Assembly (NCBI GenBank): GCA_934133115.1 | Contig: CAKPAV010000123.1 | Location: 1-5,658 of the forward strand | DNA length: 5,658 bases | DNA from: an uncultured Bacilli bacterium | Lineage (GTDB): Bacteria; Bacillota_I; Bacilli_A; RFN20; CAG-826 | Direction: 5' to 3' | Part shown: positions 1-5,658 of the stretch, piece after piece | Layout of the letters: each line of letters begins with the position of its first letter | Position numbering within the stretch: the stretch's first letter is position 1 | Notes under the pieces: model-generated | Database searches by the model: none | Told to the model about the DNA's origin: nothing | The model's input: only the letters and a program-made list of their open reading frames with translations | Translations under genes and position numbers: made by a program

Positions 1-1
1 T

Positions 2-1060
2 GGTGTTAATGAAAAACACATAATCACAAGAAAATATACAAACGAAGATTATGGCAAGTCTTTTTCCTCTAAAAAAATGTATGAAGAACTAAAATCTTTT
101 ATGATTGACAATAGTAAATATTATTTCTTGCTTGATGAACTTCAAGAAATAACGGGTTGGGAAAAAGTTGTTAACACTTTGCTTGAAGATTATAACACGG
201 ATATTTATGTAACTGGCTCTAACTCGAAACTTATGAGTAGTGAAATATCTACTTATCTAACTGGTAGATATATCACAATACCTGTTTATACTCTTTCATT
301 TAAAGAATATTTAACTTTTAAAAACAACCTAAATAAGTCAAACAAAGACCATTTGCAAGATTATATTCGCTACGGTGGCTTTCCATTAGTTGCAAGTGCT
401 AACTTTGATGAAAAGGCAGCGTATTCAATAGTAGAAGATATATATAATTCAGTTGTGGTTAATGATATAACCAACAAACACCAAATATCTAATATAGATT
501 TGTTTTCTCGAGTTGTTAGGTTTATAGTTGAAAATGTTGGCAAAACATTCTCCGCTAATTCGATCGTTAATTTCTTGAAATCTGAAAAAAGAAATATATC
601 TATTGAAACAATATACAACTATTTAGAATGGTTAGAAAAAGCATTTGTAATCTATCGCTGCAAAAGATATGACTTACAAGGCAAAAATGTTTTAAAAACG
701 CAAGAGAAATTTTATCTTGCTGACCAATCTATAAAATATGCTTTGTATGGTTTTAGTCCAACAAGTATTGCTTCAACAATAGAAAATATTGTTTTCTTTG
801 AACTCAAACGCCGTGGTTATGATGTTTATATAGGAAAGAATTTTGACAAAGAAATAGACTTTGTTGCAACATCTCGTGATGAGAAAATCTATATTCAAGT
901 ATGCCGAGAACTTCCAAAAGATTCTGATAGAGAAATAGCAAACCTTATAGAAATAAAAGATAATTACCCTAAAACGATTGTTACACTTGATGATTATGCA
1001 AGTGGCAATGTTGATGGCATAAAAATTGTTCATCTTGCAGATTTCTTACTTGATGATTAA
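2..1060 (+). CDS. AAA_14/DUF4143-type ATP-binding protein, 5'-truncated by window edge
   Basis: The reading frame is open from base 2, so the ATG at 77 is internal and the true start lies before the window; 352 residues are visible. The Walker B stretch YYFLLDELQ (nt 119-145) and the sensor-like YVTGSNSKL (nt 206-232) are typical of the AAA_14 ATPase domain. They are followed by the SFKEY and RYGGFP motifs and a winged-helix-like middle region. The C-terminal part is a DUF4143 PD-(D/E)XK-like fold with KEIDFVA (from about nt 848) and IYIQV (nt 887-901), where Gln replaces the usual catalytic Glu, as is common in this family. Members are normally somewhat over 400 residues, so about 50-60 residues carrying Walker A (P-loop) are off the window. 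The family is abundant in gut and host-associated bacteria and archaea; its cellular role is not firmly known, and nuclease or toxin-like roles are speculative. It is probably cytosolic and ends in its own terminator, so it is unlikely to be co-transcribed with the downstream genes. Confidence 0.9.
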   Translation, partial: GVNEKHIITRKYTNEDYGKSFSSKKMYEELKSFMIDNSKYYFLLDELQEITGWEKVVNTLLEDYNTDIYVTGSNSKLMSSEISTYLTGRYITIPVYTLSFKEYLTFKNNLNKSNKDHLQDYIRYGGFPLVASANFDEKAAYSIVEDIYNSVVVNDITNKHQISNIDLFSRVVRFIVENVGKTFSANSIVNFLKSEKRNISIETIYNYLEWLEKAFVIYRCKRYDLQGKNVLKTQEKFYLADQSIKYALYGFSPTSIASTIENIVFFELKRRGYDVYIGKNFDKEIDFVATSRDEKIYIQVCRELPKDSDREIANLIEIKDNYPKTIVTLDDYASGNVDGIKIVHLADFLLDD

Positions 1061-1066
1061 AAATCT

Positions 1067-1107
1067 TGCAAAAAGTCAATGTTTAAACAATGTTTTTGCA
1101 TTTTTTT
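1067..1107 (+). terminator. Rho-independent terminator of the ATPase gene
   Basis: TGCAAAAA (1067-1074) pairs with TTTTTGCA (1093-1100) and is followed directly by seven T (1101-1107). The 18-nt loop contains its own palindrome TGTTTAAACA, which may extend the folded structure. It starts 6 nt after the ATPase stop codon. Confidence 0.75.
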
Positions 1108-1222
1108 ACAAAAAAACATTATTAGCTATTTAACTTGATTATACGACATCAACTTTTCATTTCAGTGTAACTAAAGACGATAATTCGTTATTTATTTTAC
1201 CAAAATCAGATAGTATAAACCC

Positions 1223-1720
1223 CTATCTATCGCATATTCTTTTCTGCTTTTGAGTTAATGAACTATCTAGTACATATTTTTCATCAATGTTTAATAAAAA
1301 TTCAATGTCATCCAATTCCTTAAGCGCTGCAGGAACAGTAAAACTTTTTTTGTCCTTTTTTACTTTGTACTTTTTGTTTCTAACAAAACTAGTGATTAAA
1401 TTGTTATTTATTTAGTCCAAGACACATCTGTGGATAAAACAACCGCATAAGTAATAGCCGACAATAAAATATTATTATCAAATGAGTGATTAAATATATA
1501 CATCTCTCTCATTAATTTTAGCGTGTTTTTTAAGCAATTGTTGGTGGGACCGCTACTGAAATAGTGGTGATTAATAGATGTTTTTATCTACTAGCAACAA
1601 AAAAGTCACCTTAAAATAATGTGATATTATTTGAATGTAGAAAATTTCTATGAGTTTTTCTTTATGATTTATAGGACTAATTCCTAAAGTGATCTTAATA
1701 ATGTAAGATACCGATTGATC
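1223..1720 (-). pseudogene. Decayed protein-coding remnant in three frames; possible transposase relic
   Basis: Read on the minus strand, three open segments follow each other in different frames: 1720-1571 (50 codons with stop), 1587-1408 (60 codons) and 1411-1223 (63 codons). They overlap by only a few bases at A-rich joints (about 1580 and 1410), as expected of one gene broken by two frameshifts. Translated pieces look protein-like: KEKLIEIFYIQIISHYFKV, then INHHYFSSGPTNN and LLSAITYAVVLSTDVSWTK, then FTVPAALKELDDIEFLLN and LTQKQKRI before the final stop. The second piece faintly recalls the C-terminal part of DDE transposases (compare the NG-TEG-NN-IK pattern of ISL3-like enzymes), and the last piece recalls the tail of IS1634-like enzymes. 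Neither match is strong enough to assign a family. No start codon context, terminal inverted repeats or target duplication could be recognised. The flanks at 1108-1222 and 1721-1803 show no gene. Confidence 0.45.
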
Positions 1721-1803
1721 TCAAATATCATCTAAACCAAAAGAAAATTAAAACATAGAAACTCTTACAACTATTTTCAAAAATTAAGAATTAAAAAAGT
1801 TAA

Positions 1804-1810
1804 GAAAGGA
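1804..1810 (+). promoter_or_regulatory. Weak, distant ribosome binding site of the first surface-protein gene
   Basis: GAAAGGA is the only Shine-Dalgarno-like sequence before the ATG at 1826, but 15 nt separate them, against the usual 5-9. The start is still well fixed: an in-frame TAA lies at 1820-1822 and the protein begins with a canonical signal peptide. The gap is A/T only. A convincing promoter was not found; CTTACA (1764-1769) with AAGAAT (1786-1791) is a poor candidate. Confidence 0.45.
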
Positions 1811-1825
1811 AATTTTAAATAATTT

Positions 1826-3451
1826 ATGAAAACAATTAAAAAAGCTTCATTATTATTTGCTTCATTAGCTCTTGTTTTAGGTGCTGGTTTATTTGGTAAT
1901 AGTGATACTAAAGAAGTTAAGGCTGCAGAAGTTATTACAACAGATACTATTACCGCTGATAAGCTAACAGCCACAGGAACTACATATAAGGATTTTAGTG
2001 AAGTCACAATCAATTCATCAGCTGTTTATGCAGGAAACAATGCTAAAAACAATGTAGGGGCAATTCAATTAAGATCTTCTAATAGTAATTCAGGCATAGT
2101 ATCGACTGCATCAGGTGGTATTTTAAAAAGTATTTCAATTGTTGTATCATCTGGAACTAAAACCTTGGATATATATGGAGCAAATTCTGCTTATTCAAGT
2201 GCAAGCGATTTATACAAATCTGCAACTCAAGGCAAAAAGTTAGGATCATTAAGTTCTACAGGAACATTTAATTTTCCTGAAGACATTACTTATCAATTTA
2301 TAGGTTTAAGATCTAATAGTGGAGCACTTTATTTGTCATCTATTGAAATTTCATGGAGTAATGCGTCATTAGATGATCCAACTCCGATTATTAATCTAAT
2401 TAATAAAATTGGAACTGTTGAATACTCAGATACATGTAAAGCTAGAATTGACAAAGCAAGAAGTGCTTATGATAATGCACCTGATTTACAATCTAAAGTT
2501 ACAAATTATAGTGTTTTAACAGCGGCAGAAGCAAGATATGCTGAATTAAAAGAGGAAGCTGATATGGAAGTCGCAATTGGTGTTGAAGATAAAATTGATG
2601 CTCTTCCTGCAATTAATGATATTAATGACAATAGCAAAGTTGATGATATCTATAGTGTAAATGATGAATATCAAAAATTAACAGATGACCAAAAAGTATT
2701 TGTTAGTAAAGACAGATTAACAAAATTAGAAGGTTTATTAGAAAAATTAAAAGAATATCCTTTATCTGTTGAACAAGCTATAGCAAAAGCAAACCAAACT
2801 GGTACAACTGCAACAAATTACGAATACTATATTAAAGGTATTGTTTGTGAATATGATAAAACTTCAACTGGAAAAAACAAAAACTTTGATACTTTTAAAA
2901 ATCTTACATTTAAAATAAGTGATGATGGAACAAATTCTAATACATTTATGGCTTACCAAGCAAATTATTTAAATAAGCAACAATTTGAATCTATGGATCA
3001 AATTGCTTTAGGCGATATTGTTGTCATATGTGGCAAAATCCTAAATTATAATAATAATACACCAGAAACAACCGGCCAAGGTACAGCATATGTTTATAGT
3101 CATACATCAGCAGTTAGTACATTTGTTGCTAAAGTAAAAAGTTTTGATTTATGCAATGCATCTGCTGAAGAACTTAAAGCAATGCTTGATGAATATGATG
3201 CATTAATTGCTAAAAACGCTGATGCTGCTAATAGTGTAGTTGATGAAACAACAACATTAGCGGAAAGAATGGATTATATGCAACTTGTTTATAACAAAAA
3301 AGCTAATACAACTGGAAAATCTACTTCAGGCGTAGTTATCACATCTAACAATAGTTATGATAAGACTTCATTAATCGCATTATTTGCAATCTTAGGTATC
3401 GTAACAATTTCTGGTTACTATATCATTGAAAAGAAAAAATTCTCTAAATAA
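1826..3451 (+). CDS. Secreted, membrane-anchored modular surface protein
   Basis: This complete 541-residue protein is probably displayed outside the cell on a C-terminal membrane anchor. Residues 1-33 form a signal peptide: MKTIKK, a hydrophobic core at 7-24, and likely cleavage after VKA at residue 33. Residues about 36-180 are a beta-rich domain ending in SGALYLSSIEISW, a type common in gut bacterial surface proteins and sometimes compared to carbohydrate-binding folds. Residues about 187-310 are two alpha-helical modules of the KARIDKARSAYDNA / VTNYSVLTAAEARYAEL type. Residues about 312-425 resemble an OB-fold-like domain (YIKGIVCEYDK, FKISDDGT, LGDIVVICGKI). Residues about 430-490 are another helical module. 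A short Ser/Thr-rich linker leads to a transmembrane helix at about 513-533 and the tail EKKKFSK. There is no LPXTG motif. The last 41 residues are identical to the convergent surface protein encoded at the window's right edge. Ligand and role are unknown; adhesion or glycan binding is inference. Confidence 0.85.
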   Translation: MKTIKKASLLFASLALVLGAGLFGNSDTKEVKAAEVITTDTITADKLTATGTTYKDFSEVTINSSAVYAGNNAKNNVGAIQLRSSNSNSGIVSTASGGILKSISIVVSSGTKTLDIYGANSAYSSASDLYKSATQGKKLGSLSSTGTFNFPEDITYQFIGLRSNSGALYLSSIEISWSNASLDDPTPIINLINKIGTVEYSDTCKARIDKARSAYDNAPDLQSKVTNYSVLTAAEARYAELKEEADMEVAIGVEDKIDALPAINDINDNSKVDDIYSVNDEYQKLTDDQKVFVSKDRLTKLEGLLEKLKEYPLSVEQAIAKANQTGTTATNYEYYIKGIVCEYDKTSTGKNKNFDTFKNLTFKISDDGTNSNTFMAYQANYLNKQQFESMDQIALGDIVVICGKILNYNNNTPETTGQGTAYVYSHTSAVSTFVAKVKSFDLCNASAEELKAMLDEYDALIAKNADAANSVVDETTTLAERMDYMQLVYNKKANTTGKSTSGVVITSNNSYDKTSLIALFAILGIVTISGYYIIEKKKFSK

Positions 3452-3460
3452 TTTAATTTA
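3326..3460 (+). repeat. 135-bp inverted repeat, left arm (anchor-coding end)
   Basis: This arm covers the last 41 codons of the first surface-protein gene, its stop codon and 9 bases beyond. It matches the reverse complement of 4537-4671 at 132 of 135 positions. The differences at 3367, 3376 and 3409 are all silent third-codon positions. Identity stops sharply on both sides; upstream the genes align only through a short CAACTGG stretch and a 6-nt length difference. Silent-site identity far above that of the gene bodies points to recent recombination or gene conversion, not protein constraint alone. Confidence 0.95.
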
Positions 3461-3474
3461 TTAGAATTTATATA

Positions 3475-3508
3475 GGCATATAGAACTAAATTTCTATATG
3501 CCTTTTTT
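3475..3508 (+). terminator. Rho-independent terminator of the first surface-protein gene
   Basis: A perfect 11-bp stem, GGCATATAGAA (3475-3485) with TTCTATATGCC (3492-3502), and a 6-nt loop CTAAAT, precede six T (3503-3508), 23 nt after the stop codon. It would isolate the recombinase gene from surface-gene transcription. The 11-6-11 geometry also matches that of Xer recombination sites, discussed as a separate observation. Confidence 0.85.
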
Positions 3509-3510
3509 CA

Positions 3511-3540
3511 TAGTCTAATTAATATAATTAGTTTTATAAT
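3511..3540 (+). promoter_or_regulatory. Candidate promoter of the recombinase gene
   Basis: A perfect -10 hexamer TATAAT lies at 3535-3540, 36 nt before the recombinase ATG. The region about 17-18 nt further upstream (TAGTCT, 3511-3516) is a poor -35 match. A second TATAAT at 3523-3528 lies inside a palindrome. In DNA this A+T-rich such hexamers occur by chance, so support is moderate; the terminator just upstream makes an independent promoter likely here. Confidence 0.4.
3515..3531. repeat. 17-bp palindrome upstream of the recombinase
   Basis: CTAATTA (3515-3521) and TAATTAG (3525-3531) are perfect inverted 7-mers around ATA. It lies directly ahead of the candidate -10 box, where an operator or recombinase-binding site could sit. 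Its A/T composition makes chance occurrence plausible. Confidence 0.3.
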
Positions 3541-3576
3541 TTCTTATATAAAAAATTAAATATTTAGGAGGAACAA

Positions 3577-4485
3577 ATGAAAAACGAAGTAAATGATTTT
3601 ATATTAGAAATGAAAGGAGTTAAAAACTTATCAAATAAAACATGTTTAGCCTATAGTTATGATATTAATATGTTTATAGCGTTTGTTGGCAATAAATATA
3701 AACATATTAAAGAACAAGATTTTTTAGATTACATAACTTATTTGAATTTAACATTAAAATTAAAAGATTGTTCTATTAAGCGTAAAATTGTTTCTATCAA
3801 ACAATTTTATGCTTTTTTATACTCAAAGAAAATAATAAAGAACAATACTATTAAATTAACAGTAGTAAAATTTAAACAAAAACATCGAATACCAAAAATA
3901 CTTTATATAGATGAAGTAAAAAAATTACTTGATGTAATGTATTTAGAATCAAATACATCAACAAGTAATTATAAAAAGTTTGAATCTATTAGAAATATAG
4001 CGATTTTAGAACTTTTAGTATGTACAGGTATAAGAATAAGCGAAGCATCCACTTTATGCGTTAAAGATATCTCTATAAACGAAAAAACAATAGTTATACA
4101 TGGTAAAGGTAATAAAGAAAGATTATTATATATTTCAAGTAATAATACTTGGCAAAGTATTAATAATTGGTTGAAGATTAGAAATGAATATGAATCTAAA
4201 TATGATAATTTGTTTTTAAATAAATACATAAAACCATTATCAATTTATAGTATTGAGAATATCTTTAAAAAATATCGTTCTTTAGCGGGCATTAATAATA
4301 AATCCACTCCGCACTATTTGAGACATAGTTTTGCTACTTATCTTCTTTCTAATGGTGCTGATATAAGATCAGTACAAGAATTATTAGGACATTCTAATAT
4401 AGCCACAACACAAATATATACAGAAGTGTCACCTAATAGGAAAAAAGAAGTATTAGAAAAGTATAATTATCGAAATAATTTGTAA
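3577..4485 (+). CDS. Tyrosine site-specific recombinase, XerC/XerD-like
   Basis: This complete 302-residue enzyme has the length of XerC/XerD (about 300). It cuts and rejoins DNA through a covalent 3'-phosphotyrosine without cofactors. Residues about 2-88 form the helical core-binding domain and about 105-290 the catalytic domain. All six expected active-site residues are visible: R153 in [10 protein letters not shown]177 in [11 protein letters not shown]246 and R249 in [14 protein letters not shown]272 in [10 protein letters not shown] and nucleophile Y281 in QIYTEVS. The start is secure: AGGAGG at 3566-3571 sits 5 nt before the ATG, and an in-frame TAG at 3565-3567 excludes anything upstream. 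The gene looks even more A/T-rich than the surface genes. It lies alone between two convergent surface-protein genes, inside their inverted 3' repeats, which suggests a local inversion or gene-shuffling role over chromosome-dimer resolution. A housekeeping Xer role cannot be excluded from sequence alone. Confidence 0.95.
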   Translation: MKNEVNDFILEMKGVKNLSNKTCLAYSYDINMFIAFVGNKYKHIKEQDFLDYITYLNLTLKLKDCSIKRKIVSIKQFYAFLYSKKIIKNNTIKLTVVKFKQKHRIPKILYIDEVKKLLDVMYLESNTSTSNYKKFESIRNIAILELLVCTGIRISEASTLCVKDISINEKTIVIHGKGNKERLLYISSNNTWQSINNWLKIRNEYESKYDNLFLNKYIKPLSIYSIENIFKKYRSLAGINNKSTPHYLRHSFATYLLSNGADIRSVQELLGHSNIATTQIYTEVSPNRKKEVLEKYNYRNNL

Positions 4486-4490
4486 CTACG

Positions 4491-4523
4491 AAAAAAGCAC
4501 ATGAGCCTTAAACCCATGTGCTT
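4491..4523 (-). terminator. Terminator of the second surface-protein gene, perhaps bidirectional
   Basis: AAGCACATG (4495-4503) pairs with CATGTGCTT (4515-4523) around an 11-nt loop. On the minus strand the stem runs into six T (complement of 4491-4496), a good terminator starting 22 nt after the minus-strand stop codon. On the plus strand it follows the recombinase stop by 9 nt but has only a broken T-rich tail (AGTAATTATTTTCT), so termination in that direction is likely weaker. Confidence 0.8.
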
Positions 4524-4536
4524 AGTAATTATTTTC

Positions 4537-4671
4537 TAAATTAAATTATTTAGAGAATTTTTTCTTTTCAATGATATAGTAACCAGAGATTGTTACGATA
4601 CCTAAGATTGCAAATAATGCAATTAATGATGTCTTATCATAACTATTGTTAGATGTGATAACTACGCCTGA
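4537..4671 (-). repeat. 135-bp inverted repeat, right arm (anchor-coding end)
   Basis: This is the inverted copy of 3326-3460. It covers the final 41 codons of the second surface-protein gene, its stop codon and 9 bases beyond. On the minus strand it reads TCAGGCGTAG at one end and ATTTAATTTA at the other, identical to the left arm at both ends, with three silent differences between. Confidence 0.95.
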
Positions 4672-5658
4672 TGCACCAGTTGAAGAATTATTATCTAATT
4701 TTGCTAATAATGCAGATACATATTCAATTGTATTAGCAATTGTTGTTCCTCCATCTGCTTTGCTACCAATAGTTGTTTGATCTTCTGCACTAAAAGCATT
4801 ATATCTAGCAATTAAAGCATCTAATTCAGCACGAGTATCTTTTGTTAAGAAATGACAGATTCCATTTTCCCCGCCTTTTGCTCTTAAAGCAGCCCAATCA
4901 GTTTCAAATAATGATGTTGAGTCTTTTTCATATACTACAACCATGTTTTCCCAACGAGTTTGAGCACTGAATGTGACTGATAATGTAGAAATATTATGTT
5001 TTGGAACAATTGTAACAATAGTTTTAGCAACTGTAACTGTTACTTCTGAAGTATATTTAGAATTAGACATAACCTTAGCATATGCGGCTGTATCGGCGGT
5101 TATTTTTATTTCAGTAAGATTTCTTACTGGAGCCAAAGATGAAAGCGTTAAAATTTGATTTGTATATAAGCGAATTGGATTAGGCTCATTCCAAAAGTCA
5201 TTTGTAGATGTTCCTTTATCTAAAGAAACCTTAATGTCGTCAACAACTAGTGGACTTTTAGAAATTGATGCAGCATCAGATCCAGTTTTTGTGAAATCAA
5301 ATAATACTTCATTGCTAGGATCTAATGCTTCAATCTTTGCAACTAATTTATTTAATTTTTCTAAAATTGCGGGATTATAAATATTTTTTTGTTCTTTTGT
5401 TAAAGCTAAATATGCCGCTTCGGCATCTTCAATTTCTGTTTTTCTACTTAAATCAATAATTTCATCAGCTGATGGTAAATCATTTACCAATTTTTCCGCA
5501 GCCGCAACTTTTGCTTTGTCATCCGCCGATTTAAGTTCTTTATATTTATTTTCTGCATCAACTAATGTTTGATAATTTGTAACACCGTTTTTTACATCTG
5601 CATTAGCAGCTTCATAAGCATCTCTTGCTGCTGTTATTTTTGCTAAACAATCATCATT
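4546..5658 (-). CDS. Second modular membrane-anchored surface protein, 5'-truncated by window edge
   Basis: The frame stays open from the stop at 4546-4548 to the right edge, giving 370 visible residues. The TTG at 5488-5490 is an internal Leu codon, since the coding sequence upstream continues the domain. Visible residues 1-115 are paired helical modules (KITAARDAYEAAN, VTNYQTLVDAENKYKEL, then YLALTKEQKNIYNP), directly comparable with residues 200-310 of the convergent protein. Residues about 117-246 are a beta-rich domain (VLFDFTKTG, NPIRLYTNQILTLSS). Residues about 250-322 are a helical module with ICHFLT and LDALIARYNAFSAEDQ. A linker leads to the anchor (330-370), identical to that of the convergent protein: one membrane helix plus EKKKFSK. 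A signal peptide is expected beyond the edge but not seen. Function is unknown; an external, membrane-tethered location is well supported. The gene ends in its own terminator. Confidence 0.85.
   Translation of the reverse strand, partial: NDDCLAKITAARDAYEAANADVKNGVTNYQTLVDAENKYKELKSADDKAKVAAAEKLVNDLPSADEIIDLSRKTEIEDAEAAYLALTKEQKNIYNPAILEKLNKLVAKIEALDPSNEVLFDFTKTGSDAASISKSPLVVDDIKVSLDKGTSTNDFWNEPNPIRLYTNQILTLSSLAPVRNLTEIKITADTAAYAKVMSNSKYTSEVTVTVAKTIVTIVPKHNISTLSVTFSAQTRWENMVVVYEKDSTSLFETDWAALRAKGGENGICHFLTKDTRAELDALIARYNAFSAEDQTTIGSKADGGTTIANTIEYVSALLAKLDNNSSTGASGVVITSNNSYDKTSLIALFAILGIVTISGYYIIEKKKFSK

Larger units (their letters stand above)
3326..4671. other. Inverted-repeat-bounded recombinase module
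   Basis: The 135-bp inverted arms enclose 1,076 bp holding, in order, a plus-strand terminator, a candidate promoter, the tyrosine recombinase gene and a mainly minus-strand terminator. The layout gives an inversion substrate for homologous recombination or for the encoded enzyme. Whether inversion occurs cannot be read from a single sequence. Both surface genes would stay intact after inversion because the arms encode the same peptide. Confidence 0.6.

Noticed and set aside
370..1033. Minus-strand open frames opposite the ATPase gene (370-618 and 773-1033)
   Set aside because: Both are antisense shadows of a conserved-family gene; the translations look like low-complexity, composition-driven sequence.
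1549..1568. Hairpin ACCGCTA / TAGTGGT with a 6-nt centre as a recombination site
   Set aside because: It contains a G-T mismatch, lies within the decayed coding stretch, and no second copy was found in the window.
1777..2013. Minus-strand open frame opposite the signal peptide region
   Set aside because: It is antisense to a clear signal peptide and mature N-terminus; its hydrophobicity mirrors the complementary codons.
3326..3451. Sortase-type cell-wall anchor
   Set aside because: The C-terminus has a membrane helix and Lys-rich tail, but no LPXTG-like motif precedes it in either surface protein.
3969..4229. Minus-strand open frame opposite the recombinase
   Set aside because: It overlaps the catalytic domain coding region antisense and has no ribosome binding site or recognisable protein features.
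3326..4671. A simple on/off switch by inversion at the 135-bp repeats
   Set aside because: The arms encode the same 41 residues and both stop codons, so inversion would regenerate both surface genes unchanged. Only the recombinase orientation and the paired terminators would alter.
4973..5158. Plus-strand open frame opposite the second surface gene
   Set aside because: It lies entirely antisense to a well-supported modular protein, has no ribosome binding site, and its hydrophobic appearance follows from the beta-rich sequence opposite.
1..5658. Mycoplasma-type genetic code (TGA as Trp)
   Set aside because: The Trp codons in the real genes are TGG, and the stops breaking the decayed gene are TAA or TAG, so an alternative code neither is needed nor repairs it.

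Overview
The window looks like accessory chromosome from a low-GC Gram-positive-lineage bacterium, probably a host-associated Bacillota/Mollicutes-type organism (for example the uncultured gut RF39/Erysipelotrichia-like groups). The reasons are strongly A+T-rich DNA, lysine/asparagine/isoleucine-rich proteins, AGGAGG-type ribosome binding, and surface proteins that end in a membrane helix plus a Lys-rich tail instead of an LPXTG sorting signal. Tryptophan is encoded by TGG and no real gene reads through TGA, so the standard code fits and a Mycoplasma/Spiroplasma-type code is not needed. The lineage call is inference.

Layout: (i) 2-1060, plus strand: the 3' part of an AAA_14/DUF4143-type ATPase gene whose start, with Walker A, lies before the window, followed by a clear terminator. 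(ii) 1061-1825: no intact gene, but three consecutive open segments on the minus strand (1223-1720), each in a different frame, look like one decayed gene. (iii) 1826-3451, plus strand: a secreted, membrane-anchored modular surface protein with its own terminator. (iv) 3577-4485, plus strand: a complete tyrosine recombinase of XerC/XerD size with all six catalytic residues. (v) 4546-5658, minus strand: a second modular surface protein, paralogous to the first, converging on the recombinase; its start is beyond the window.

The most notable feature is the arrangement of (iii) to (v). The two convergent surface-protein genes end in an almost identical 135-bp sequence (3326-3460 and 4537-4671, 132/135 identical, all three differences synonymous), so the recombinase gene sits inside a near-perfect inverted repeat. 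The rest of the two proteins is far more diverged and shares only the module types. This implies recent exchange or gene conversion at the anchor-coding ends. It suggests, without proving, a surface-antigen diversification locus comparable in logic to the Xer1-type vsa/vpma/vsp systems of mycoplasmas. Inversion across these repeats alone would flip the recombinase and swap the terminators but would leave both proteins unchanged. A true antigenic switch would therefore need further sites or gene copies outside the window.
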